Below the pieces are notes generated by a model. The model was not told the origin of the DNA and did not search any database. It saw nothing but the letters and a program-made list of their open reading frames with translations. Of a stretch of 64,000 bases of DNA, positions 36,178-45,119 are shown in pieces. How positions within the stretch are numbered: the stretch's first letter is position 1; every line of letters begins with the position of its first letter. The position numbers and the translations under genes are program-made. The stretch is from Alistipes sp. (GTDB taxonomy: Bacteria; Bacteroidota; Bacteroidia; Bacteroidales; Rikenellaceae): contig JAFQRH010000014.1 in NCBI GenBank assembly GCA_017410165.1, forward strand, positions 1 through 64,000, read 5' to 3'.

Positions 36178-36627
36178 TTATTTATTGCTGTATTGAGCAA
36201 TCTTTCGCGCCTCACGAGCTATGCGATCATCCACGCGATAGAGTTTCTCAATCTGCAACGGCTCGATAATCTCGGCAAACGTCAGCAGATACTTCTGCTT
36301 TACGGATGCCGTGTTAATCGTATTCGACAAACGAGCCGCAACAACTTTCAGTGCATTTTCATTGGTTAAATTCTCCTTCTTAATGCGCGCTGCCTTATTG
36401 TCGGCAACTCGGCCAATCGCTCTGCGATACTCACGATACACCGGATCGAATGCTGCTGCTTGTTCTGCCGTAAGACCCAACTCCTCGCCAAGCATCTGCA
36501 AACGAACGACCATCAACTGCTCGGCCTTCTCTTTATGAGCCGCTTTATCCGCATCCTGCTTTGGCTGTGCCGTAAGGGTAAACGCCGAAACGGCAATGGC
36601 CATAATCATCAAAAACATCTTTTTCAT
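36178..36627 (-). CDS. Small periplasmic helical protein downstream of the ECF sigma gene
   Basis: 149 residues with a signal peptide (MKKMFLMIMAIAVSAFTLTAQ) and a mainly helical mature part rich in Lys, Glu and Ala: LGLTAEQAAAFDPVYREYRRAI and KYLLTFAEIIEPLQIEKLYRVDDR. The LT-x-x-Q-like pattern recalls Spy/CpxP periplasmic proteins and similar Bacteroidota proteins in ECF operons. It is third in a sigma, membrane protein, periplasmic protein operon, so it may report envelope state to the sigma module (inference). Confidence 0.65.
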   Translation of the reverse strand: MKKMFLMIMAIAVSAFTLTAQPKQDADKAAHKEKAEQLMVVRLQMLGEELGLTAEQAAAFDPVYREYRRAIGRVADNKAARIKKENLTNENALKVVAARLSNTINTASVKQKYLLTFAEIIEPLQIEKLYRVDDRIAREARKIAQYSNK

Positions 36628-36670
36628 AATCTTAAAGTATTTATTTGAGTTAAAAGGTTTAAGCATCTAA

Positions 36671-36994
36671 TTATAACTGATTTGTATCTCCTCCATACCA
36701 AACAACATCGGCTGTCATTTCGTATATTACCTCCGCCGGAGCATCGTCCATCATCGACATCAACTCGTCGTAATACGGCGAATCCGACAGAGCGTCGCCA
36801 TCGAAACGCATAAATCCGACTATCGCCACAAGCAGACATACGGCAGCCGCAGCCAACGACACCATCCAACGGTGCTCTTGGCGATGCGCCGTACGTTCGG
36901 CATCGGCTCGTCTTACAGCCGCACGGCTACGGATTTTCATCTCCTCCATAGCACCCTCCGGCAATCGATAAGGCATCTTTTTCATCTCACTCAT
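36671..36994 (-). CDS. Single-pass membrane protein, candidate anti-sigma factor
   Basis: 107 residues: an N-terminal cytosolic basic helix (MPYRLPEGAMEEMKIRSRAAVRR), one membrane helix (VSLAAAAVCLLVAIVGFMRF) and an acidic outer tail. Its ATG overlaps the stop of the ECF sigma gene (ATGA), so the two are translationally coupled. No zinc-finger anti-sigma motif (H-x3-C-x2-C) is visible. Role as the anti-sigma partner is inferred from position and topology. Confidence 0.65.
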   Translation of the reverse strand: MSEMKKMPYRLPEGAMEEMKIRSRAAVRRADAERTAHRQEHRWMVSLAAAAVCLLVAIVGFMRFDGDALSDSPYYDELMSMMDDAPAEVIYEMTADVVWYGGDTNQL

Positions 36995-37557
36995 AACTCT
37001 ATTTGTGTAACCTGTTCTTTTATTCGTTTTACGGCGTAGTGATAGTTGGTTTTCAGCGTCGAAACGCTCTGCCCGGTAACTTGCGAAATCGCCTCGAAAG
37101 GCATCTCGTCGTAATAGCGCATATTAAACACCAACTTCTGCTTTATCGGCAGAGCCACTACGGCTCGTTGCAATTTGACGGCTATCTCGTCACCGTCGGG
37201 AGCAATCTCGCTCTCGAAATCCGCGCTCAAAACATTGCGCAGCGAATCCACCGACAGAAAAATCGAGGAGCGACGACGACGTAAAGCACGAATGCTCAAA
37301 TTCGTTGCGATACGATACAGCCAAGCCGTCAAAGAGCCCTCGTTGTCGCCTCGGAATTTATCGAAAGAGGTATATGCCGCGACAAACGTATCCTGCAAAA
37401 TATCCTCCGCCTCCTCGTGCTGCACAACAATTCGACGAATGTGCCAATACAACCGCTCGCTGTACCGTTCGATTAGCAAGTCGAACACACGCACGGCATC
37501 ACCACCTCTTCGAAACATCTCGACAATACTATCGTTACGCTCTTTGTTGTACATCAT
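36991..37557 (-). CDS. ECF-type RNA polymerase sigma factor
   Basis: 188 residues. Region 2 is clear (FDLLIERYSERLYWHIRRIV, EEAEDILQDTFVAAYTSFDKF, AWLYRIATNLSIRALRRRR) and region 4 shows LPIKQKLVFNMRYYDEMPFEAISQVTG with the recognition helix VSTLKTNYHYAVKRIKE. It resembles the sigma-70 family ECF factors of Bacteroidota. It is first in a three-gene minus-strand operon with the candidate anti-sigma and a periplasmic protein, an arrangement consistent with envelope-stress control. Confidence 0.92.
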   Translation of the reverse strand: MMYNKERNDSIVEMFRRGGDAVRVFDLLIERYSERLYWHIRRIVVQHEEAEDILQDTFVAAYTSFDKFRGDNEGSLTAWLYRIATNLSIRALRRRRSSIFLSVDSLRNVLSADFESEIAPDGDEIAVKLQRAVVALPIKQKLVFNMRYYDEMPFEAISQVTGQSVSTLKTNYHYAVKRIKEQVTQIEL

Positions 37558-37623
37558 TTATCCGTCGGATTCACTTATATAGATACACTCTCCGCATAAA
37601 GGTTAAATTTGCGGATTCATTTT

Positions 37624-38691
37624 TTACATTTTTCGGAACAGTTGCTCGACGTCCGACATAAAACAGTCGTAAGCCGCGCGTTGCGAAGCATCCATACGCA
37701 ACGTATCGCCCACATTTTTGGGCACAACGGCATAGTCCGAGCGACGCACCCACACAGGGATAATATTCAGGAAGTATTCAAACACATCAGGCGACGTCTC
37801 GACGGCATCAACCACAGCCACAATACCACCATCCGTATAACGCTCGCTCTGATTCGAGACGAAATTACCGAGCGAATAGACAACTACATTATCCGCTTCA
37901 CACTCCGCTGTCTGCACGACGTGAGGGTGCGCTCCGATGACAACCGCAACGCCGTGTCGATTCAAAAACTCACGAATGCGATGCTGTTCGGCGCTCGCCC
38001 TGCGCGAATACTCAACGCCCCAATGCAGGAAGCACACCCGCACATCCGCATCTGCGCAACGAGCGATATCGGCAGCCATAGCGACCGTGTCTATACGATT
38101 AACCGCTACGCCATCGGGTGTCGGTATGCCGTTTGTGGCATAGGTATAGTTCAGCAACGCAAGCCGCACGCCACCACGCTCGACAATCAACGGAGGACAA
38201 GAGTCGGCATTCGCAGCCGTACCCGTATGAGCGATTTGATATTTGTCGAGAATATTGATTGTCGAGCGCAAACCCGACGCACCCACATCAAGCGAATGGT
38301 TGTTGGCGGTCATCAACACATCAACGCCCGCCTCTGCCGCTGCACGCGCCAAATCGGCAGGCGAGCGAAAGAGTGGATAGCCGCTATAAGGAGGTTGCTG
38401 CGAAAGTGTTGTCTCCAAATTGGCGACCGCCAAATCGGCCTGCTCAAAGATAGGTTTTACGTATTGGAAGAGAGCCGAAAAATCGTATCCGGCTGCCCGT
38501 TGCGCGGCTCTTAATTGTGGCGAGTGGCACATAATATCGCCGGCGAATGCTATCCGCACACGACGCAATGGCGCACAGTCGGTCACTTCGGGCAACGCCT
38601 CGGCGGGCGCAACCACTCGCAACATCTCGCACCACGCGATAATCGCCGTAGCGAGTAGTAGGAATATCGATATGGTTGCAACTCGTCGCAC
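37624..38691 (-). CDS. CapA-family metallophosphoesterase-fold protein
   Basis: 355 residues with an N-terminal membrane anchor (VATISIFLLLATAIIAW) and the PGA_cap fold: RIAFAGDIMCHSP, VANLETTLS, DVLMTANNHSLDVG, VCFLHWGVEY and VIGAHPHVVQ supply the metal ligands, with YSLGNFVSNQ. CapA is linked to poly-gamma-glutamate capsule synthesis in bacilli, but homologues are widespread and their substrates mostly unknown; no capB/capC lies nearby. It follows the DUF4491 gene by 3 nt in the same operon. Confidence 0.85.
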   Translation of the reverse strand: MRRVATISIFLLLATAIIAWCEMLRVVAPAEALPEVTDCAPLRRVRIAFAGDIMCHSPQLRAAQRAAGYDFSALFQYVKPIFEQADLAVANLETTLSQQPPYSGYPLFRSPADLARAAAEAGVDVLMTANNHSLDVGASGLRSTINILDKYQIAHTGTAANADSCPPLIVERGGVRLALLNYTYATNGIPTPDGVAVNRIDTVAMAADIARCADADVRVCFLHWGVEYSRRASAEQHRIREFLNRHGVAVVIGAHPHVVQTAECEADNVVVYSLGNFVSNQSERYTDGGIVAVVDAVETSPDVFEYFLNIIPVWVRRSDYAVVPKNVGDTLRMDASQRAAYDCFMSDVEQLFRKM

Positions 38692-38694
38692 GCT

Positions 38695-38994
38695 TTACTC
38701 TTTATCTTTATGTGTTTCGCGTTTCGGAAACCAGCCCTTACGAACTCTCTCTCGCTGCTCGAACAACTCACCAATAGCCCAAAGCGACGATGCACCAAGC
38801 ACCGCAAGCAGGGTAGAGAGAATAATATTTTCGATGAGGAGCGATGCCACGACCGAGCCGACGCCCACCAGAGCAAACACCCACCAACACTTAACACCGA
38901 AGTAGTATTCGCCCTTTATGACAAGCGGATGAAATATGCCGATAATCAGAAACGTCGCAACGCCTATAATAATACCCGTAAAATGCAACTCCAT
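38695..38994 (-). CDS. DUF4491-type small membrane protein
   Basis: 99 residues with three hydrophobic helices (ITGIIIGVATFLIIGIFHPL-like start, WWVFALVGVGSVVASLL, TLLAVLGASSLWAIGEL) and the family features HPLVIKGEYYFG and a charged C-terminus RVRKGWFP. DUF4491 members are short integral membrane proteins of Bacteroidota and Firmicutes without a known role. It precedes capA-like by 3 nt. Its promoter lies within the terminator hairpin of the upstream porin gene. Confidence 0.75.
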   Translation of the reverse strand: MELHFTGIIIGVATFLIIGIFHPLVIKGEYYFGVKCWWVFALVGVGSVVASLLIENIILSTLLAVLGASSLWAIGELFEQRERVRKGWFPKRETHKDKE

Positions 38995-39025
38995 AACAAG
39001 TTATTTGTTTTATAAATTTCTCACG

Positions 39026-39056
39026 CAAATATACAAAAAAGAGTTCGACCTGCAAA
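39026..39056 (-). promoter_or_regulatory. Promoter of the DUF4491-capA unit
   Basis: On the minus strand TTTG (39056-39053), 19 nt, TATATTTG (39033-39026), an excellent match. The -33 box is in the loop of the porin terminator hairpin (39039-39074). Confidence 0.7.
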
Positions 39057-39074
39057 ACGCATTGTCGAACTCTT
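39039..39074 (-). terminator. Porin gene terminator
   Basis: AAGAGTTCGAC (39039-39049) pairs perfectly with GTCGAACTCTT (39064-39074). On the minus strand it is followed by TTTTTTGTAT. Confidence 0.85.
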
Positions 39075-39099
39075 CGCCACTTTTTACCACCATAAATTG

Positions 39100-40464
39100 T
39101 TAGAAACTATACTGCACCATCATATTGACACGATTTGCGTGGTTGTTTTCGTTGTTCATATTTTTTCGGCTCGCCCACAGATACTCCGCCGCAATCTTGA
39201 AGCGCGGTGTTACGCTGTAAAATACGTTTCCAAAGACATATTGTCCATTCTTGTACTCCTCCGGCGAATAAAATCCGTTCTTCTTACAAACCGTTACGGT
39301 CGAATAACCGCCCGAGATAAAGAGGTTAGGAAGAATATTGATTTGTGCTGCCGCCTGCCAGCCATACATCGGCATTGTCTGCACGCGTGTCGGGTCTTGC
39401 GGATTAGGTGTAAAATCGAGGCCATTACCCGTCAGATCCTGAATATACGGGGTTATACCTTCGCCATAAACACCATTAAAGAATATCTGCAACACCTTTG
39501 CAATGTGGATATTACCACTCGCCTGCACGCCCCATCCGAACAGGTCGGATGTCACGTCACGCTCCTTGTTATAGAGGTACATATTACGGAACACAGCCGA
39601 TGCGCGGATGTGGCTTTGGCGATTTTTACCCCACGCATACTGCAAATATACCGGAAAATCCGGAACACGTTGTGGTACGGCATCAAGTGTTGTACCGTAG
39701 GTGGCCGACACCTTCGGCATCTCGGCTGCAACACCCAACTTCATATGACGATTCAGGAACGAGTACTCGTAACGAATCATCGTCGCAAAGTTGAAATTAT
39801 AGGCATTCGGACCCTGAAAGTCGATAGTTGTCGGCGCAGCCGTAAGGTCGCAGAAGGTCGAGACGTCACGACCTACGGTAAGGCCAAACATCGAGACATA
39901 TCCCGAACGCAGACGTGGCGTATAACTGCCCTCGCTGCCACCTCTGAAATCGACATCAAAGAATATCTCAACGGGACCTATTTTCTTTGTATTGGCAATA
40001 CCGCGAAAATAGATACGCGACGTCGAAGCATCCATCTTCAAGCGTTGTTTGGTGGCATAATTACCCGGAATCGGGATGTCAAACGGCACGACATCGACAT
40101 TGTTTATTGTCGATTCAAAGCCGTAACCGAGGCGCAAATTAACGTAGCCACCGACAGCAAACGAGAAGGAGTTTTTGCTATTGGCAAAGATAACGCTCGG
40201 CTCGCCAACCTGCTGCACACCCGGACGTAGCGCTCGGCGATGATCTGCCACGGCCGACTGCGCCGCCTTGTTCTTCTGCATAATCATCTGCTGTTCGGCC
40301 AGAGCAGGATTATTGCTCCACAGCGTATCGGTCTCGTGAACCGATATCACATACACGGTAGGTTTGCCCTCGTTTCGATGGCGGCTTATGTGGTGTCGCT
40401 GAGCAAATACGGGAATCGAGACAGACACCGCAACAAATAAAAGTAGAATTTTTTTCATAGACAC
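39100..40464 (-). CDS. DcaP-like outer-membrane porin
   Basis: 454 residues with a signal peptide (KKILLLFVAVSVSIPVFAQ) and a C-terminal Phe (MMVQYSF) typical of outer-membrane barrels. A linker of about 60 residues with ADHRRALRPG precedes the barrel. The barrel part shows FSFAVGGYVNLRLGYGF, SRIYFRGIANTKKIGPVEIFFDVDF, GRDVSTFCDLTAAPTTIDFQGPNA and alternating aromatic strands, as in DcaP-type porins. It should allow diffusion of small anionic solutes; specificity is unknown. Monocistronic on the minus strand. Confidence 0.8.
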   Translation of the reverse strand: MSMKKILLLFVAVSVSIPVFAQRHHISRHRNEGKPTVYVISVHETDTLWSNNPALAEQQMIMQKNKAAQSAVADHRRALRPGVQQVGEPSVIFANSKNSFSFAVGGYVNLRLGYGFESTINNVDVVPFDIPIPGNYATKQRLKMDASTSRIYFRGIANTKKIGPVEIFFDVDFRGGSEGSYTPRLRSGYVSMFGLTVGRDVSTFCDLTAAPTTIDFQGPNAYNFNFATMIRYEYSFLNRHMKLGVAAEMPKVSATYGTTLDAVPQRVPDFPVYLQYAWGKNRQSHIRASAVFRNMYLYNKERDVTSDLFGWGVQASGNIHIAKVLQIFFNGVYGEGITPYIQDLTGNGLDFTPNPQDPTRVQTMPMYGWQAAAQINILPNLFISGGYSTVTVCKKNGFYSPEEYKNGQYVFGNVFYSVTPRFKIAAEYLWASRKNMNNENNHANRVNMMVQYSF

Positions 40465-40547
40465 ATTGTTTTAATATTCAACGCCACACAAATCGCAAGA
40501 TATATGCCAAACAGCTCACAACGACCGAGAAGCGCAGAGCAGCATCG

Positions 40548-40571
40548 TTTGGAATAATTTATGTATATTTG
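40548..40571 (+). promoter_or_regulatory. Promoter TTTG-N12-TATATTTG, possibly leaderless
   Basis: TTTG (40548-40551), 12 nt, TATATTTG (40564-40571). The gene's ATG at 40576 begins four nucleotides after the box, so the mRNA may start at or next to the start codon. Confidence 0.45.
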
Positions 40572-40575
40572 CAGT

Positions 40576-41760
40576 ATGATAACCTTCATAATAGCATTCA
40601 CGGTCACAATCGTAGCGATAGCCGATATCGTTGCTTATCGCCGCCTTGCACACCGCATATCGTCCGCAGCAGGTCGCATAGCACTCGCCTGCGCAATCAT
40701 CATCGCAGATACCTTACCATACACGCCTCTCGCCCTGATGCTGCTCTTCAGCGACAACTCGACTGCAACGATGCATATCACGATGTGGGCACTGACGCTA
40801 TACACGCTACTCACACTTCCGCGTATCGGATTATATATATGGTGGTTGCCCGCCAAAGGTCGTCGAGCAAATCTGATTGCCGGCATCTGTACGGCCGCCG
40901 CCATCTTTGGAGTGCTCATCTATGGCGTAGTAAAGACCCGAAACGATGTGGAGGTGCGCAACGTAGAGATGTCGTTCGACAATTTGCCATCAACGTTCGA
41001 CGGCTACCGTATCGCCCTCTTTTCGGATGTACATATCGGCACAATGCTCAACCCGCAAAAGGAGTGCAGACGCGTGGTCGAGGCAATCAATATGACACAC
41101 GCCGACGCCGTACTATTTGGTGGCGACTTGGTCAATATACGCCACACGGAGCTCACTCCGCAAATAGCCAAAGCACTCGAACAGATCCGCTCTCGCGACG
41201 GAGTATATGCCATTCTGGGCAACCACGACCGAGGTGTATATATAAAGGATTCTGTGCGATTATCTCTCGAAGAGAACACCGAGCGACTCGCCGAGCAGAT
41301 TCGCGATATGGGTTGGCAACTCCTGCGCGACAGCGTGGCATACATCCACCGAGGAGCCGATTCGATAGCCATTGTAGGCATCGATTTCTCGGATGCATTA
41401 CTCGACTACAAACACTCGTTCGACACACCGGAGAACTTAAACGTAGCGGACATTTTTCGCCCGATTCCCGGCTCGACATTCCGCATTACACTCTCGCATC
41501 TTCCGCAGGTGTGGCACCTTTTGCGCGGCGAAAACCATAGCGACTTGACCCTTGCCGGTCACGTACACGCATCGCAGATAAAATTCCGATGTTTGGGCAA
41601 ATCGCTATCGCCGGCAATGCTGATGTATAAAGAGTGGAGTGGGCTCTACGAAGAGCAGGGTAGTCGGCTCTACATAAATGATGGTATTGGTGCAGTCGGA
41701 TTCTTTATGCGACTTGGCGCACGTCCCGAGATTACCGTCATTGAGCTGAAACGCGAGTAG
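40576..41760 (+). CDS. Membrane-anchored metallophosphoesterase
   Basis: 394 residues. About four membrane helices (residues 1-125) are followed by a calcineurin-like phosphoesterase domain: FSDVHIGTMLN, FGGDLVN, ILGNHDRGVY, LSHLPQVW and LAGHVHASQIKF carry the dimetal ligands. It resembles YkuE/YaeI-type enzymes, some of which act on UDP-sugar lipids or phosphatidyl substrates; the true substrate cannot be told. The ATG at 40576 is chosen because the earlier in-frame ATG (40561) overlaps the -7 box. Confidence 0.85.
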   Translation: MITFIIAFTVTIVAIADIVAYRRLAHRISSAAGRIALACAIIIADTLPYTPLALMLLFSDNSTATMHITMWALTLYTLLTLPRIGLYIWWLPAKGRRANLIAGICTAAAIFGVLIYGVVKTRNDVEVRNVEMSFDNLPSTFDGYRIALFSDVHIGTMLNPQKECRRVVEAINMTHADAVLFGGDLVNIRHTELTPQIAKALEQIRSRDGVYAILGNHDRGVYIKDSVRLSLEENTERLAEQIRDMGWQLLRDSVAYIHRGADSIAIVGIDFSDALLDYKHSFDTPENLNVADIFRPIPGSTFRITLSHLPQVWHLLRGENHSDLTLAGHVHASQIKFRCLGKSLSPAMLMYKEWSGLYEEQGSRLYINDGIGAVGFFMRLGARPEITVIELKRE

Positions 41761-41834
41761 CAGAAGACCTTTCTACGCTCACCGCACATCATTGACGATA
41801 TTCGTCACACAAGCACAAAGTTTATAACAAAAAA

Positions 41835-41990
41835 GGTAATGATGCCAGAAGCGTCGTTTTTAGCGTCGCTTATGGTATCATCACCTATAACAAAAAACAA
41901 GGCCCCTCCGGGGAGAAGGGGCCCCCGTTGCTAAGCACGAACGCAACGGAACACACACTACTTATTACTATAAAAAACTTCGTGCTTGTT
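41835..41990. repeat. Array of three hairpins between convergent genes
   Basis: First, an interrupted palindrome 41835-41885 (GGTAATGATGCCAGAAGCG against CGCTTATGGTATCATCACC). Second, GGCCCCT/AGGGGCC (41901-41923). Third, AAGCACGAA (41933-41941) with TTCGTGCTT (41979-41987), followed by GTTTTTTT. The last could terminate the metallophosphoesterase transcript; the first looks like a REP-type palindrome. Confidence 0.5.
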
Positions 41991-42010
41991 TTTTTACTCT
42001 GTTTTTCGAC

Positions 42011-45000
42011 CTATCGTCTCATCGGCGGGCCAAATCTTGCACCTCCGTTGGAGTTACCCATACCGACCGTTCCCGACGACTCTTTATAGTCGTAATCCTT
42101 CATCTGCTTCGAGCCACGCTTACCGAAGTGGCGCAAGTTATAGACAAACTGAACGCTGAAATAGCGACCGATAACGCTGTTTGTCAAATTCTGCGTATAT
42201 CCCGAACCGGTCGAGCGAACGAACGCCGTATTCTGATTTGCCACGTCGTTCACACCAATCTGCACCTCACCGCGCTGATTACGGAACAGCTTCTTGCCGA
42301 GGTAGAGGTTGCACAGCACGTAACTCTCGTCGTAGTCGGTCGTGAAGCCCTTATACTGAACGAACGAGCAGGATGCCGTAAATGTAAAGCCCTTCCAGAA
42401 CACCCACTTCAACGTACCGGTAGCCGAGTGGTTAAAGTAGTTATTCTTGCCGCCATTCTTCGCCGATGTGTTCCACGCCTGATTGAACGTACCGTTCCAC
42501 GAGAGCGTAAAGTCGATATTTTCGGAGATATTGCTACCGAGCGTAACCGACGCATCGTAACCGATATTGTTGGCGTGATTGACGGTATATTTATGAGCAA
42601 TCATATTCTCGACGCTACCATATACGGCCGACGGCATAACGGTATAATTGACACCCGCCATAATATTGAGGTTGCACTTCATAAACGAGAGCGGCAAGCC
42701 CAAACTTATGTGAGTACGCAGATTCCAATATCCGTCCATATTCTCATACGAGGTAATGCGCTGCGGAGTATAGTTCTCGCCCTGCTGATTCTTCGGAATC
42801 TCGATATCGCCGAACTGCGTCAGGCGGAAACCCGTAGGGCAGTAGAGCGTCGAAGAGGAGATATAGTTCTGCTGGGTGTGCGCCGAGAACATCCACATAA
42901 ACGTACGACCCTTCTCCAAATTGGAGTGAACGTAGTGGAAATTCAAGCGGTGCATAAACGACGGCACCAGATTGCGATTACCGATGCTCAAATACTGCGG
43001 CGACGAGACATCAAAGATATTCTGCAACTGCGACACACTCGGAGCCGTCGTACCCGAACGCAGGTACACACGAATCGAGTTTTCGCGGTTGATTGCAAAG
43101 TTGAGCATACCGAAGTAGGTCACATTATTGAACGCCTTGTCAATCTTATCGCTCTGACCGCCACCAATTCTACCATCGAGAATCGAACGCTGATAATAGA
43201 CGTTTGCCACAATCGTATTCTTATTCTTCGAATAACGGAAACCCGGGCCGACACGATGAGTCCAATAACCGCTCTCACTCAAGATAGTCATAGGTGTATT
43301 CGGTATAGGATTGTCAAATGCCTGATCTGTATAGAATGCTTTCTGATCTGACATTTCGTTCTCAAATGAGAAGCGGTATTGGATACTCAACTGACAGCTT
43401 TGCGAGAGTGGCTCGTTATAGACCAGACTTCCTCGCACGCCATATTCACGATTCGGCGCCAAAATATGTTGGTAAACAGGCGCGTAAAGCAACGGATTGT
43501 TCTGCATATCCTGCCACGATGCACCCTCGCCGAAATATTGGTTATATAGGTCGGAATACGCTCCGACAGCAGCCGCCTCGTTCGAGGCGAGTCGTTTCTC
43601 GTTGCGACGATCACGATAATTGAAACGACCGTCGATGGTCAGCGTTCTGCCCGGTTTGCCAATCTTCAAACGATACTGCAAAAACTCCGAGAAGTAGAGG
43701 CCACGCGACTTATTGTTTTTCTCGTCATTCAGATACAACAGGCCACTCTCGCCATACTGGTAGCCCTGTGTCAAGGAGTACGGCGTATTACCCTGATACG
43801 ACAAGTACGTGCGCGACATAAGCGACTGATTGCGCGAAATCTTCCAATCCAAACGAGCATTGAAGCGGTGATTATTATTCACAGTTTTCGAGTAACCCTC
43901 CTTGTGCAGAGTATCAACCGGCGACGGATCTTCGTACCACGTATCACTCTCCGAGAGGTTGCGCGTATTGGAGTTATTAAAGAAGTAACTTCCCTGAAAT
44001 TTAACCTGCTCCTTGCGACCCCACGTATCGGAGTAGTTCAAACCGATAGCATTAACCAATGCCACACCGCTCTGTGGGCGCACCATATATTGGCCAAAAC
44101 CGCGACGACCGCCGCCCTGACCCGAGCCGCCCTGCACGCCGAGAATATCCTCGAACGAGAAGTTCTGCTGGTTAATGTTATTGAACAAGCCGATAACCGA
44201 CAAACGGCTGTCGCCTTGGAAGAAATTGACATTTCCGCCAACTACATATTTATGATTTGAGGTAACATCGTCGGCATCCGGCTGATAACCATAACCGGCA
44301 TACACCTTACCGAATTGGCCCTGCTTCATTCCCGGTTTGGTAACGATATTGAGTGCCTTGTAACCCTCGCCGTCGTCCATTCCCGAGAACTCTGCCTGAT
44401 CGCTCAACTTATTAAACACCTCGATACGATCGACCGCCTCGGCAGGCAACGATTTGATAGCCGTATTTACATCATCGCCAAAGAACTCTTTGCCATCGAC
44501 AAAAATCTTCTTAATCTCCTCGCCTTGCGCCTCGACCGTGCCGTTATTGAGCGTGATGCCCGGCATCTTCTTCAACAATCCCTCGACATCCGCATCGTTA
44601 GCCACCTTGAAAGCACCGGCGTTATAACTCAACGTGTCGCCATTCTGCGATGCTCGCAACGACTTCACCTCCTTAACGACGGTCTCGATTCGGGTCGAAG
44701 ACTCGGTCATCGTCAATTTACCCAACGCGACGGTTGGCGATGCTACTTTGAACGTCTTGGTCAGGTCGGCATAGCCCAAGAATGAGGCAACAAGCGTATA
44801 TTCGCCATACGCCACATTCGATATTTCGGCAACACCGTTATAACCTGATGTATAATATTTCTTATTATCGGGTTTGGAAGTTGGGTACAACTCGATAACA
44901 GCACCCATAATACCCTCTTTGGTCGCAGAATCAATCAAAGACAACGACACCTTCGCCGTCTGTTGAGCAACAGCCGACAAGGCAAATACTGCCATCACAC

Positions 45001-45022
45001 ACAATATAACTATACGTCTCAT
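42011..45022 (-). CDS. TonB-plug outer-membrane beta-barrel protein (OMP_b-brl family)
   Basis: 1003 residues. Signal peptide RRIVILCVMAVFALSAVAQ, a carboxypeptidase-regulatory-like beta domain (about 25-105, ending near FKVASPTVALG), then a plug-like domain (VEGLLKKMPGITLNNG, KKIFVDGKEFFGDD, AEAVDRIEVF), and a long 22-strand-type barrel. A Gly-rich loop (GGSGQGGGRRGFG) is near residue 305. No SusD partner is adjacent, and the C-terminus (GGARFGPPMRR) lacks the usual final Phe. It is likely an outer-membrane transporter or receptor of unknown ligand. The LytTR pair upstream may control it. Confidence 0.85.
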   Translation of the reverse strand: MRRIVILCVMAVFALSAVAQQTAKVSLSLIDSATKEGIMGAVIELYPTSKPDNKKYYTSGYNGVAEISNVAYGEYTLVASFLGYADLTKTFKVASPTVALGKLTMTESSTRIETVVKEVKSLRASQNGDTLSYNAGAFKVANDADVEGLLKKMPGITLNNGTVEAQGEEIKKIFVDGKEFFGDDVNTAIKSLPAEAVDRIEVFNKLSDQAEFSGMDDGEGYKALNIVTKPGMKQGQFGKVYAGYGYQPDADDVTSNHKYVVGGNVNFFQGDSRLSVIGLFNNINQQNFSFEDILGVQGGSGQGGGRRGFGQYMVRPQSGVALVNAIGLNYSDTWGRKEQVKFQGSYFFNNSNTRNLSESDTWYEDPSPVDTLHKEGYSKTVNNNHRFNARLDWKISRNQSLMSRTYLSYQGNTPYSLTQGYQYGESGLLYLNDEKNNKSRGLYFSEFLQYRLKIGKPGRTLTIDGRFNYRDRRNEKRLASNEAAAVGAYSDLYNQYFGEGASWQDMQNNPLLYAPVYQHILAPNREYGVRGSLVYNEPLSQSCQLSIQYRFSFENEMSDQKAFYTDQAFDNPIPNTPMTILSESGYWTHRVGPGFRYSKNKNTIVANVYYQRSILDGRIGGGQSDKIDKAFNNVTYFGMLNFAINRENSIRVYLRSGTTAPSVSQLQNIFDVSSPQYLSIGNRNLVPSFMHRLNFHYVHSNLEKGRTFMWMFSAHTQQNYISSSTLYCPTGFRLTQFGDIEIPKNQQGENYTPQRITSYENMDGYWNLRTHISLGLPLSFMKCNLNIMAGVNYTVMPSAVYGSVENMIAHKYTVNHANNIGYDASVTLGSNISENIDFTLSWNGTFNQAWNTSAKNGGKNNYFNHSATGTLKWVFWKGFTFTASCSFVQYKGFTTDYDESYVLCNLYLGKKLFRNQRGEVQIGVNDVANQNTAFVRSTGSGYTQNLTNSVIGRYFSVQFVYNLRHFGKRGSKQMKDYDYKESSGTVGMGNSNGGARFGPPMRR

Positions 45023-45119
45023 TATAATCTTCTTCGATTTTGCTGTGCAAAAGTACAAAAACAACTATATCTGATATCTACCAAGTCGGTGAATCGCCCA
45101 AAATCAGGGGTAAACCGAC

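Noticed and set aside
42011-45022. SusC/SusD polysaccharide utilisation pair
   Set aside because: No SusD-like lipoprotein is adjacent and the barrel lacks typical SusC features; treated as an OMP_b-brl-type protein.
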